A program made the translations under genes and the position numbers. The notes beneath the pieces are model-generated. The model was not told the origin of the DNA and searched no databases. It saw only the letters and a list, made by a program, of their open reading frames with translations. This document shows positions 51,001 through 62,899 of a stretch of DNA of 64,000 nt, piece after piece. The stretch covers positions 1,257,697 to 1,321,696 of the forward strand of contig NC_049982.1 of assembly GCF_000003815.2 (NCBI RefSeq), in the 5' to 3' direction. How positions within the stretch are numbered: the first letter of the stretch is position 1; every line of letters starts with the position of its first letter. Source of the stretch: Branchiostoma floridae. Taxonomy: Eukaryota > Chordata > Leptocardii > Amphioxiformes > Branchiostomatidae.

Positions 51001-52867
51001 CCCTACAGTGCCAAAACAGTCAGTTAAACGTCAAATAACTTCTCCGGTACGGCCAAGATTTTTCATTGCCCAGTTTACTTTAACGGTGACGTGTTAGGAA
51101 CACTACAAGTCTTTTATACCTATTTTCCACTGGGACGGCGCTCTTGCCGCGCTCTTTCCGTCCTAAAATTTGACGGATCACAAAACGAACTGTACAAAAC
51201 AACGAATATCTTTTTCTGTCTTTTCAGTCACATGACTTTTTGTTTAAATTTGTATGATATGTCCAGTATGACGTTAAAGGCTACACACATCCGTTTGATG
51301 AGAGCGCAGCGCGATCACCGTCTAGTGGCGAGGGTGAGAGGGTGTCTTAAGAAACACACTCTTAAGCCCCGGTTACACATGGCTGACCTTGGCTCCAGAA
51401 CACTAGCCGACCTTTAGCCGACCCCGGTTGGCGGTAGTTCGGGAGCAGTCTGACCAGCATGACCGTTGTGAATGGACGGTTCCGTTGCGAAGAAGCAAGA
51501 TGGCGGACATCGGATTACTGTTACATTGATACTGTTACCGGCACTTCCTGTTCGTCGCCTGCAGTTCCATGACCTCCCCTAGGGGTCAAATCAAAGTGTC
51601 TTTTGTAGAAAAACGAGCCGGCAAATCTATGCTCATTTTCAGATATTTCGTAGGTTGTACCCTCAACTTCAACATACTTAATTCTTGTAAATTGTATTTG
51701 CACCCTACTATAGGTTTTGAGTCGTCGAACCACCTCAATTTGTGGTCCTTAAGTATGTAAATCCCCATGGCGAAAAACTGTGTTCTGAGACCTTATCATG
51801 GTTGTGGTAGTTGGAGACGAGGAGGGTAACTCTTTCGAACCTGTTAGATAATCGACAGAAGACAACAGAAGGATGTTCTTGCTTAGGGTCGCCACGGCTA
51901 GGTGTTTAAGTGATTCCTGAATTCGTTCACTGTCTGCATAAAGCAAATACAGCTGGCCGTGTTGCTAAGTACCATCCACACACATGTAGACAAGCTTGTC
52001 CCTTGCACCCAAACACCATACGCCAATGATCATACATACCTGTCCTTGGTGCTGAACGCCAACACAAGTTAACACATTTGTCCCTGCACAGTGCATATGC
52101 GTGTGACCTTTTCCCCAACTACATCATCAATCAACACATCATATAACGTTAACAACCCCTCTGAGATGAAGTCAGGAGAAAAAGGCACGACTCTTCTTGT
52201 TGATATGTTTTGGTGGGATGTTTATCTCTGCTTGGGTTCCATTATAGGTCTGGCTGTAGACCGTGAATCGGTCCTAACATTATAAAACCAGCTTCGGCCG
52301 CGGTAAGTATGTTTTATGGATGCCATCACCTGCCATTGTACTATCCTCATATTTTATAACATCAATAGATTGTTTTGTTATTTTGGTTATAAAACCATTT
52401 TCTGTTGTCTCCTTTTAACAAATCTCATCTTACAGTAATCGTTAATAGCATAGTGATAGTTAAAAAAATGTGACAGCTTCGTCTGTTATTGTGCTTTGAA
52501 TTAGCTTTATAATCACACTTCATTGTTGTTCTTTCCTAAATTCGTTGTTCAATTTCCAATAGCTTATGTCTCTATCATTTACTGTGTTGTATGATTCAAG
52601 AAAAACTTTTACATGAGGTCTGATATCACATTTTCTGACTTATCTAACACGGGTTTTGAAGTGAACCAATATGCAACACCATAATCTGCATAACTTTATG
52701 AAACCTTTCTCAACTTCACTGCAGTAATAAAGCTTTTTGGTTGTCTTCTCCCGCCAAATATCACAACGGTCTGGAGATGACTGAAGCAGTAAATTTTGTA
52801 TTGATGCGTCATTTCCCAAGTGGGCTTCTTAAAATTTTGACCTTGAAACTTCCACATTACCCCCTTC
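51001..52867. other. Gene-free stretch within the gene D region
   Basis: No exon-like sequence was found. A CGCTCTTGCCGCGC end near 51135 and a GCGATCACCGTCTAGTGGCG end near 51315 belong to the CACTAGGGCGGCG MITE group. Confidence 0.45.
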
Positions 52868-52991
52868 CACATACACACTCACACACAGATACATACACAC
52901 AAATACACACACACACACACACGCGCACACTAAAACACACACTAAAACACACACACACACACTAAAACACACACACACACACACACTAACA

Positions 52992-53024
<33 letters not shown>

Positions 53025-53108
53025 TAAAACACACACACACACACTAACACACACACACACACACACACACATAAGCACACACACACACATACACACACAC
53101 ACACACAC

Positions 53109-53171
<63 letters not shown>
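52868..53171. repeat. (CA)n microsatellite
   Basis: About 300 bp of CA repeat with periodic CTAAAA interruptions. Confidence 0.97.
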
Positions 53172-53172
<1 letters not shown>

Positions 53173-53913
53173 CTGCCTGGCTAGTTTGTGGTACATAAAG
53201 AAAGAAGGTTACACACGGTTTGGAACGGCAACTGCAAATTTATTCATGAAAATTTCTTAAACACACTTTAGAAAGGCAACAAACAATAAGTCGTGCCACT
53301 TGGATAAAATGGAAAAACAATATGTTAATATCGTTTTGGCCCAATCGTCACCAAACACACCATTAGTCGAAAGGTTTGCTTGCTCCACAATTATATGTTC
53401 CTACTATTTCTTACGTTGAATGACTATATCATCTATATATCAGGCATTTTACAAGGTAAATGTGCTGTTTGTGGTGATTTTCGAGGTAATCACCTATAGC
53501 GATGGCGATGGGCTGTTCATTGACCGATCGCATGAAACAGATTGCTATTGGTTGATAACATTGCTGTAGACCTCTGTCTATTGTGCCAAGTTATCATGGG
53601 TTGTCGGTGTACGTGAGCTTCAACAAAAACACATTAATTAACTAAAATGAAGCTAAGAATGACAAATATTAAAAGTAAGTGTCTTGAATATTCCGTAATC
53701 CTTATCAATTGAATCATATCATTTAATTAGATTATAACTACATTTTTATATATTCCTTAATTAATTCCGATCAACTTTTCAACCTAAAACTTAAGATAAT
53801 AAATATTAAAAGTAACATTTTAAATATTCCGTAATCCTTATCAGGCGTTAACTACGAGCTTCTCAACCATTAAACTACACAGACATGTATTGTAACTGAT
53901 GAGATGCTAGCTC

Positions 53914-54115
53914 TGACGTCACGTTGGTAATAACTGTAACTACTATGACGTCATGATGACTACGATGACGTAATTGATTAGCTGAGAGGTGTGACGTCAC
54001 GATGGGTAGAAATGGTTGAAAAACAGGTATGATGACGTCACGATGGGTAGGAATGGTTGAAAAGCAGGTATTATGACGTCACAATGGGTAGGAATGGTTG
54101 AAAAGCAGGTATGCC
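53914..54115. promoter_or_regulatory. Cluster of CRE octamers in a 41-bp tandem repeat
   Basis: TGACGTCA occurs perfectly at 53914, 53946, 53992, 54033 and 54074, with TGACGTAA at 53966. The last three lie in 41-bp units that also contain ATGGGTAGGAATGGTTGAAA. TGACGTCA is the palindromic CREB/ATF site (established). Function here is unproven. Confidence 0.5.
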
Positions 54116-55348
54116 TGAGAGCTAAATCCGGGCAACACGGTGACGGGCTGTCAGACAATTGTCGTCATGGAGTAACCATACCGCCGACTAATGATCTTTA
54201 TTGGAATGTTATGATAATTACCTACTGAATAATAAGATGGTCGACAATTAAGGTCGTGTAACCATTTCTTACTTCAGAATAAATTTATAAGAATGCTTGA
54301 GCTTAAGCACAATGCTGGGCCGCTATTACTCCATTCTATACATATTTACCTTTGCCGATAAGGTTATGTTTTTGTTTGCGCTTGTGTGTTTGCAACGGTT
54401 CTTGTTGTAATTCACGCAGCTGTAGATGGATAGTTATGATTTTTGTCATGTGGCTAGAACCTGACCATTAGAAGAAATTACTTCATTTTGTGCTCCAAAG
54501 CAACTTCTTTGGGCATACAAATTGAACCAGTTTATAAATGTTTCATGTTCTGTAAGTCCATTGCTAACAGTGCTTTAGATATTTTAGATGCCCCCCCACC
54601 CCCACCAAGCATTTTAGTGCCCAACATTGTGTTGCAGTTGCCGTCATGCCCTCTGAAATTAATGCCCCATTTCTTCCGGTCACGGTCTGTGTCTGAAGGA
54701 CGATTGTGAGATCATTGAAGATATGGGAGGCCAGTAAAGGATCAACTTAGAGATGTTTGGAAGATCCTGTAAATTCTTGTCATTAAAAGTCTACTGAGAT
54801 CGAACACTTTGACGATGATTATTATCATTATTGAAAGAGCGTTGTTTGCAACTATCTAGCATGTGAACAAAATACGTTCCGACCATCGTGCAGAACTCTG
54901 ATAAGAAAAACATTGTTTTTTGTCACTTTTTGTTTTCAAATATACCTAAAAGTGATGTAGCGCTGAGTTAGGTCGTTAGCAAGCCAGTTGGAAGATTGCA
55001 CTCAGGCTATGTATCTAATCTTTGAGCAAGTTTTCTTTCAGTGTTTTTTTAATGATTTCCTTTACTACCATTACTTTTGCAAAAATTAGAGTTTGGTAGT
55101 AAATCAAAATGATTGCCTAAAATAAGATAGTGGGGGACGACGACAGAAGAAATGGACTATTAAATTCAAAAGGCTGATTATTTCATATGTCATTTATCCA
55201 TCATATCATATTTCATATTTGTTCCATTTCTATGTAAGGACTGCTGCGAGGATTATTTGTGTTTACGGAAGTGACGTCAGAGTCTGTAATTAGCTTGATT
55301 AGGACCTTAAACATGTTTGGGAAGAGCAGCCCAAGAACTAGAATCGCT

Positions 55349-55585
55349 TGCAGTCTTCGGACCGGGGACTTTTTTTTTTGTTAGGGGGCGTTGATCCGCG
55401 ATTTTCAACGTTGGCTATGTTCTCTTGTGCCTGGAAAGGGAGTTTGCCGAGGAAGGAAGTTTGCTGTGGAATGGAGTTTGCCGCGATAGCGAGTCTTTTC
55501 CCCGTCCAACGTTGAAAATCGCGGACCAACGCCCCCCCCCCCCCCCCAAAATAAGTGATAACCAGCCCATTCCAAAGACTGCAAC
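55349..55585. mobile_element. Foldback element, inverted ends of ~60 bp
   Basis: GGGGGCGTTGATCCGCGATT-TTCAACGTTGG is mirrored by CCAACGTTGAAAATCGCGGA-CCAACGCCCCC. Outer arms TTGCAGTCTTCGGA and TCCAAAGACTGCAA extend the match. Confidence 0.72.
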
Positions 55586-55904
55586 TGAGTCTACCTAAAA
55601 ACTAAGAACCTGGAAATGGAACAAATTATGAAACATGAATGAAAGTAGTCCAGGACACGTGCGCAGACACCTCGTAGTTTCGACGAACATCAACCATGAG
55701 GAGGGGCGATCGTCCGGCTGGAGGCATAAAACAGAAAATGAACATGTTACTATAAATAATGGCAACGTTAACAATTGGATAATAATTTAAAAGCAAGACA
55801 AAGCGTCGATGTAAGGAATCCATGAGCATGTAAACACTAAGAGTAATGTAAATCAACTGGCATGCATCGTGACTTCTAGCTCAACAAAGGGCTATTTTTT
55901 ACTT

Positions 55905-56145
55905 TAACCCCTAAACTGCCAAACCCGGATATATCTGGCACACCTATACATGTCCTGTGTGCCGCACCCGGATATATACGGGATTGCATATTCTCCCGAA
56001 GTAGCAGCTTTGCGCGCGCGTAGCGCGCGGACCCCAGAAGTATGGACTTCGGCCTTGTTCAGGGGTTTCTTTTTGGAGGTCAGCGGCCAACCCTGGCACT
56101 GATAGCATTTTATAGGGCTGAAACTCTGGCAGTTTAAGGGTTTTG
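55905..56145. mobile_element. Foldback element, ends AACCCCTAAACTGCCAAA
   Basis: AACCCCTAAACTGCCA at the left is mirrored by CTGGCAGTTTAAGGGTT at the right. The interior contains two CCCGGATATAT motifs and a GCGCGCGTAGCGCGC palindrome. Confidence 0.65.
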
Positions 56146-56167
56146 ATACCTAAGCCACGTTATACAG

Positions 56168-59067
56168 CCGACTCAACTCAGTTAAACCCGTGTACTTACC
56201 GACTCAACTCAGTTAAACCCGTGTACTTACCGACTCAACTCAGTTAAACCCGTGTACTTACCGACTCAACTCAGGTTAACCCGTGTACTTACCGACTCAA
56301 CTCAGTTAAACCCGTGTACTTACCGACTCAACTCAGGTAAACCCGTGTACTTACCGACTCAACTCAGTTAAACCCATGTACTTACCGACTCAACTCAGTT
56401 AAACCCGTGTACTTACTGACTCAACTCAGTTAAACCCGTGTACTTACCGACTCAACTCAGTTAAACCTGTGTACTTACCGACTCAACTCAGTTAAACCCG
56501 TGTACTTACCGACTCAACCCAGTTAAACCCGTGTACTTACCGACTCAACTCAGTTAAACCCGTGTACTTACCGACTCAACTCAGTTAAACCCGTGTACTT
56601 ACCGACTCAACTCAGTTAAACCCGTGTACTTACCGACTCAACTCAGTTAAACCTGTGTACTTACCGACTCAACTCAGTTAAACCCGTGTACTAACCGAGT
56701 CAACTCAGTTAAACCCGTGTACTTACCGACTCAACTCAGTTAAACCCGTGTACTTACCGACTCAACTCAGTTAAACCCGTGAACTTACCGACTCAACTCA
56801 GTTAAACCTGTGTACTTACCGACTCAACTCAGTTAAACCCGTGTACTTACTGACCCAACTCAGTTAAACCCGTGTACTTACCGACTCAACTCAGTTAAAC
56901 CTGTGTACTTACCGACTCAACTCAGTTAAACCCGTGTACTTACCGACTCAACTCAGTTAAACCCGTGAACTTACCGACTCAACTCAGGTTGACCCGTGCC
57001 TTACCGACTCAACTCAGTTCAACCCGTGACTCATCGACTCAACTCAGGTTGACCCGTGTACTTACGGACTCAACTCAGTTAAACCCGTGTACTTACCGAC
57101 TCAACTCAGGTAAACCGGTGTACTTACCGACTCAACTCAGTTAAACCCGTGTACTTACCGACTCAACTCAGTTAAACCCGTGTACTTACCGACTCAACTC
57201 AGTTAAACCCGTGTACTTACCGACTCAACCCAGTTAAACCCGTGTACTTACCGACTCAACTCAGTTAAACCCGTGTACTTACCGACTCAACTCAGTTAAA
57301 CCCGTGTACTTACCGACTCAACTCAGTTAAACCCGTGTACTTACCGACTCAACTCAGTTAAACCTGTGTACTTACCGACTCAACTCAGTTAAACCCGTGT
57401 ACTAACCGACTCAACTCAGTTAAACCCGTGTACTTACCGACTCAACTCAGTTAAACCCGTGTACTTACCGACTCAACTCAGTTAAACCCGTGAACTTACC
57501 GACTCAACTCAGTTAAACCTGTGTACTTACCGACTCAACTCAGTTAAACCCGTGTACTTACTGACCCAACTCAGTTAAACCCGTGTACTTACCGACTCAA
57601 CTCAGTTAAACCTGTGTACTTACCGACTAAACTCAGTTAAACCCGTGTACTTACCGACTCAACTCAGTTTAACCCGTGAACTTACCGACTCAACTCAGGT
57701 TAACCCGTGTACTTACCGACTCAACTCAGTTTAACCCCTGTACTTATCGACTCAACTCAGGTTGACCCGTGTACTTACCGACTCAACTCAGGTAAACCCG
57801 TGTACTTACCGACTCAACTCAGTTAAACCCGTGTACTTACCGACTCAACTCAGTTAAACCCGTGTACTTACCGACTCAACTCAGTTAAACCCGTGTACTT
57901 ACCGACTCAACTCAAGTTAAACCCGTGTACTTACCGACTCAACTCAGTTAAACCCGTGTACTTACCGACTCAACTCAGGTTAACCCGTGTACTTACCGAC
58001 TCAACTCAGTTAAACCCGTGTACTTACCGACTCAACTCAAGTTAAACCCGTGTACTTACCGACTCAACTCAGTTAAACCCGTGTACTTACTGACCCAACT
58101 CAGTTAAACCCGTGTACTTACCGACTCAACTCAGTTAAACCCGTGTACTTACCGACTCAACTCAGGTTAACCCGTGTACGTACCGACTCAACTCAGGTAA
58201 ACCCGTGTACTTACCGACTCAACTCAGTTAAACCCGTGTACTTACCGACTCAACTCAGTTAAACCCGTGTACTTACCGACTCAACTCAGTTAAACCCGTG
58301 TACTTACCGACTCAACTCAGTTAAACCCGTGTACTTACCGACTCAACTCAGTTAAACCCGTGTACTTACCGACTCAACTCAAGTTAAACCCGTGTACTTA
58401 CCGACTCAACTCAGTTAAACCCGTGTACTTACCGACTCAACTCAGGTTAACCCGTGTACTTACCGACTCAACTCAGTTAAACCCGTGTACTTACCGACTC
58501 AACTCAGTTAAACCCGTGAACTTACCGACTCAACTCAGGTTAAACCTGTGTACTTACCGACTCAACTCAGTTAAACCCGTGTACTTACCGACTCAACTCA
58601 GTAAAACCCGTGTACTTACCGACTCAACTCAGGTAACCCCGTGTACGTACCGACTCAACTCAGGTAAACCCGTGTACTTACCGACTCAACTCAGTTAAAC
58701 CCGTGTACTTACCGACTCAACTCAGTTAAACCCGTGTACTTACCGACTCAACTCAGGTTGACCCGTGTACTTACCGACTCAACTCAGGTTGACCCGTGTA
58801 CTTACCGACTCAACTCAAGTTAAACCCGTGTACTTACCGACTCAACTCAGGTTAACCCGTGTACATACCGACTCAACTCAGGTTAACCCGTGTACTTACC
58901 GACTCAACTCAGTTAAACCCGTGTACTTACCGACTCAACTCAGTTAAACCCGTGTACTTACCGACTCAACTCAAGTTAAACCCGTGTACTTACCGACTCA
59001 ACTCAGTTAAACCCGTGTACTTACCGAATCAACTCAGTTAAACCCATGTACTTACCGACTCAACTCA
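56168..59067. repeat. 31-bp minisatellite, ~93 copies, carrying a 5' splice site
   Basis: The plus-strand unit is CCGACTCAACTCAGTTAAAC plus CCGTGTACTTA. The coding strand of each unit contains CTGAGTTGAGTCG-GTAAGTAC, a consensus donor. The first unit overlaps the 3' end of the PAN exon at 59065. The period is not a multiple of three, so frames through it are artefacts. Confidence 0.96.
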
Positions 59068-59312
59068 GGTCCTGTCGTAGAAATACATGTTGGGGTCGTC
59101 ACGTGATTCGGTTGTATCGCAGGTTTTCGTTTTCGAGTTGCAGCTTCCATTGGAGAACATGAAGGCCACGCACTGGGAACTGCTGCTGCATAGGCGGGCA
59201 CAGTCTTGCAGAGAGAGCCCGGTGCCACTGTATACCGGATGGTCATCCCACCCGGGACAGTTTCCCGGTCGTACCGAGTAGCCGGCGACCATCGGCAGTC
59301 CGGTACCGGCTC
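59065..59312 (-). CDS. Gene D exon: PAN/apple domain
   Basis: It encodes [52 protein letters not shown] and [11 protein letters not shown], then TGA. The Cys spacing and xCxxxCxxxxxCVAFxF pattern fit PAN. If the donor at 59055 were used, the exon would contain this stop. Confidence 0.8.
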
Positions 59313-62300
59313 CTAAAAAGGTGAAAATGTAACATAACGCGTCATCCATAGTTTGTTTGTTTGTTTGTTTATTTTATTCATCCATAGACACGAAGCGTCA
59401 ACAAAAACGTAACCCGTCATCACAAAACTCTTATGAAAAATCAAAATCAGCAACAGAAATAAGAGAATTTTTTTTCTTCTCTTAAGCTTATGTGTAAATT
59501 ACACATGTGTATATAAATTGTTGTGCGTCGATGCTGAAACGCTTGAGGCGAGTAGAACAATTTTTACCCCAAGCTCGCGACCTATCGCCCCGAGTCCGGG
59601 CAGCCAAGCTCCCAAACGCAAGCACGCTACCGCTGTCGCCACAAAAGCTCAGAGCCCTTTGGCAAGGACGGTAGGCAGTACTTGAACCTTACTGTTATAA
59701 TGCCGCATGTCATATGGCCTGCCGACGCTCTGACATTACACTGATTTACCCGATCGCCGTTCAATTTGAGAATTGAGAAGATGACCAACTGAGAAACATT
59801 TGCTATAGGTCAGTCGAAAATGTTATTTGGCGAAGGGATGAGGTCGCGGAACTCACCTCCTTGGCAGACCACGCCAGCGTCCTCCTCGTGCCCACAGTTA
59901 TGTGTGCCCCATCCGCTGTGGCTGCAGTCTTCGATGCTTGTCTCGGAACCATCGCAGTTCAAGTCGTCCAGCCAGATCGGATCGGACCCCGCCCCGAACG
60001 CTGCATCTGATCTGGCCTCGAGAGCGCCCGTGTACCCCAGCTGACGACAGATGACGTTGGCGTCATTCATGTCAAAGACATCGTCACACACCGTCCCCCA
60101 CTGCCCGTCATGGTACACTTCAACCCTGCCCTCGCTGGACGAACTTCCGCCCATCAGTCGAATGCCTGAAAAAGCGACGTTATGGATTGTAAACGTCTTA
60201 GCGTACACTGGGTTCTGATTATTTTTCTGCTTGCAATTTTGATTACATTTCAGCTATACCATTGGTGTGGTGAAATATATTGTATTAGTAATGTTTCTTC
60301 TTCTTCCAAAAATACATCCTCTAAAATAGGACTTTGACATTATCACCAAAGTTCAATTTTGGACTGGGACTATTCAAAAGGCCATGTTTTCTGTGGGAGT
60401 ATTTGTGGACTGGTCTGTTGTGCAATTTCACATGGGGTGCACTGGAAGAGTCCATTCTTGCACGGGGACTTTTTGTAGGATTTATTTTGGGCTAAAGTGT
60501 GATTAGTAAAAATGATTTTTAAGCAGCAGTGTTCCATTTTTATACATGGGTGATTTTGGAATACTAGTAGTCTATTATTGCATGGGAAAAATGGCTGAAA
60601 TATACTGTATTTGCTCTCAGTCAAATGTCGGCCTTTCTAGTCGACATCTATTTTAGAGCTTCCGGCATTCCGGACACTTGGAACTCACGCGTTGTCGGAT
60701 GCCTGGTGGATTCCTGCCATGTCTTACTACATTTAGATTATGGATACATAAACGTCCATCATTCACAAATGAAACCATCTATTCATTCATTCATTCCAAA
60801 ATCATATCCAGTAACTAATTTTTGGCGCATTCATTCATAACTTGTCGATTTTGTGTTCTTTTCGTACAAATATTCAGTAAACTCACCGTTCGAGCAGAGG
60901 ACACCGGCGTCCTGACTGATCTGACAGTCGTGTGTGCCCCATCCGTTGTGGGTGCACTCCCCGATGTTTGCACCACTGTTTGCATCGCAGGCCAGGTTGT
61001 CCAGCCAGATCTGACCCGACCCCGCCCCATACACTGCTCCTGATCGGGCGTCGAGAGCGTCTTCGTACCCCAGCTGACGACAGATGACCATGGCTTCGTA
61101 GTAGTCAAAGTCGTCGTCACAGACGGTCCCCCACTGCCCGTCATGGTACACTTCAACCCTGCCTTCGATGGACGAACTTCCGCCCACCAATCTGATGCCT
61201 GAAAAAGCGACGTTATGGAGTGTAAACTTCTCGATCTCAGCATCAACAGGGTTCTCTTTATATCAGTGATCGATTCTAATCTATTTTTGAGCCTCCGGCA
61301 ATCCGGGCGCTAAGAACTTACACGGTGCTGGCTGCTGGCTCCCTGAAATGCCTCGTTGCATTATCAATTATGGATACAGAAATGCTCATCATTAACCATT
61401 CACTCATTCATTCATTCCCGATCATATCTAGTTACTTGACTAACTGCTTTTTGGAGCATTAATTCATGACTTTTCAATTTTGTCTTCTTTTTTTGTACAT
61501 GATGTTCAGTAAACTCACCGTCCGAGCAGACCACACCGGCGTCCTGACTGTGCTGACAGCTATGTGTGCCCCATCCGTTGTGTCCGCACCGCCCGATGTT
61601 TGTCTCGGAACCATCGCAGTTCAGATTGTCCAGCCAGATCGGATCGGACCCCGCCCCGAACGCTGCATTTGATCGGGCCTCGAGAGCGTCCGTGTACCCC
61701 AGCTGACGACAGATGACGTTGGCGTCATTCATGTCAAAGTCGTCGTCACAGACCGTCCCCCACTGTCCGTCATGGTACACTTCAACCCTACCCTCCCTGG
61801 ACACACGGCCGCCCACCAGTCGGACATCGGCTGTATCCGCTGTCCAACATGGAAACGTTTAAGATACAAGACAATAATTCAGGTAACTAAAATATATTGA
61901 TATTCAACTTTCCTTCTTACCCGTGCAGGTGGTTGCGCCCGCACTACTAGTTGTGCCAACAGGGCAGGAGTCGCAACTGGATGATCCCTCCGCGGTGTTG
62001 AAGGTCCCTGCCGAGCACGGCTGACAGGAGGAGGAGCCCGCGCTGCTGTACTGCCCCGCCGTGCAGGTCTGACAGCCTGTGGACCCTGCGGAGGGACTGT
62101 ACTGTCCTGCTGGGCAGGGATCGCAGCTGGATGCTGAACTCTGTGTCCCGAACGTTCCTGCCGGGCACTGCTGACAGGCGGTGGAGCCTGCGTTGCTGTA
62201 CTCTCCTATGGCGCACGGATCGCACGCCGTCCGGTCCGTTGTGCTGTGGGTCCCAGCCGGGCACATCTCTTCCACCTAATTAGTATAAAACTGTTAGAGA

Positions 62301-62506
62301 TAATTCAGAAGACTTAGTAATTACAGTACGTCCGTAAGGACTATATGATGATAATGATCATTTATGGATATGCTGCGCTATGCCACTCTGACTTGGTAAG
62401 CCCCTCCTGAATCAAAGTACCAAACTACCTCCTGCCATACTACTCACCTCATCACCGTTGACACACTTGTAGCCAGACTGGCAAAGCCTGCAGGTAAACG
62501 TGCCAT
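59065..62506 (-). CDS. Gene D 5' module: Cys-rich repeats, three SRCR domains and PAN (partial)
   Basis: Exons in coding order: 62506-62448, 62275-61921, 61839-61519, 61198-60887, 60165-59857 and 59312-59065 (or to a donor at 59055). All join in phase. Domains: GCC2/GCC3 (TNFR-like) Cys-rich repeats, SRCR, SRCR, SRCR and PAN/apple. The 5' end with the signal peptide is outside the window or in the gap at 62717-62816. An in-frame TGA ends the PAN frame inside the first minisatellite unit. Whether this is a complete C terminus or a break in a longer gene running on to the kringle and lectin exons below 50424 is undecided. SRCR proteins are commonly cell-surface or secreted recognition molecules (family knowledge). 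Confidence 0.78.
59857..60165 (-). CDS. Gene D exon: SRCR domain 3
   Basis: A 309-nt phase 1-1 exon encodes [53 protein letters not shown] and DAGVVCQG. It has six Cys (group A pattern). Confidence 0.93.
60887..61198 (-). CDS. Gene D exon: SRCR domain 2
   Basis: A 312-nt phase 1-1 exon encodes [59 protein letters not shown] and DAGVLCSNG. It has six Cys. Confidence 0.93.
61519..61839 (-). CDS. Gene D exon: SRCR domain 1
   Basis: A 321-nt phase 1-1 exon encodes [58 protein letters not shown] and DAGVVCSDG. It is nearest in sequence to SRCR 3, suggesting local exon duplication. Confidence 0.93.
61921..62275 (-). CDS. Gene D exon: GCC2/GCC3-type Cys-rich repeats
   Basis: A 355-nt exon, phase 0 to 1, starts [20 protein letters not shown]. 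It contains repeated CxPCxxGxYSxxGSxxCxxC units of about 18-20 residues (CPAGTFG, CPAGQYS, CTAGQYS, CSAGTFN). Such ephrin-receptor/TNFR-like repeats occur in extracellular mosaics. Confidence 0.88.
62448..62506 (-). CDS. Gene D exon: start of Cys-rich repeat region
   Basis: A 59-nt exon encodes [20 protein letters not shown] and ends in phase 0, joining VEEMCPAG. The acceptor is TTATTCAG and the donor GTGAGT. The upstream exon is not seen. Confidence 0.75.
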
Positions 62507-62531
62507 CTGAATAAAACAGAATCACCATGGA

Positions 62532-62646
62532 TGAGTGAGTGAGTGAGTGAGTGAGTGAGTGAGTGAGTGAGTGAGTGAGTGAGTGAGTGAGTGAGTGAGT
62601 GAGTGAGTGAGTGAGTGAGTGAGTGAATGTGTGTGAGTGTGTGTGT
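62532..62646. repeat. (GAGT)n microsatellite
   Basis: Pure GAGT repeat, the complement of the CTCA array at 20916-21416. Confidence 0.97.
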
Positions 62647-62716
62647 TTTCTTCGCATGGTCTAGCCTAACCTTTCTGAGGGTCTGCATGCCTTTCTCCGC
62701 TAAGCGTTATGAGCCC

Positions 62717-62816
62717 NNNNNNNNNNNNNNNNNNNNNNNNNNNNNNNNNNNNNNNNNNNNNNNNNNNNNNNNNNNNNNNNNNNNNNNNNNNNNNNNNNNN
62801 NNNNNNNNNNNNNNNN
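62717..62816. other. Assembly gap (100 N)
   Basis: A round-number gap upstream of the first visible gene D exon. Its real size is probably unknown. Confidence 1.
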
Positions 62817-62899
62817 CGTTAATCGTTATTTGTTATCCCGAATTCACCGTTAAGCGTTGCCAAGAAATTCTTCGTAACTCGTTATACACACGAATTCAA

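Noticed and set aside
58360-59041. Open frames with YLPTQL repeats
   Set aside because: They arise from the 31-bp minisatellite on the strand opposite the genes.
42171-62506. One continuous gene from the Cys-rich repeats through SRCR, PAN, kringles and lectin to the acidic tail
   Set aside because: It is plausible, but the PAN frame stops at 59065, the kringles are damaged and no linking exon is visible, so I annotated two modules instead.
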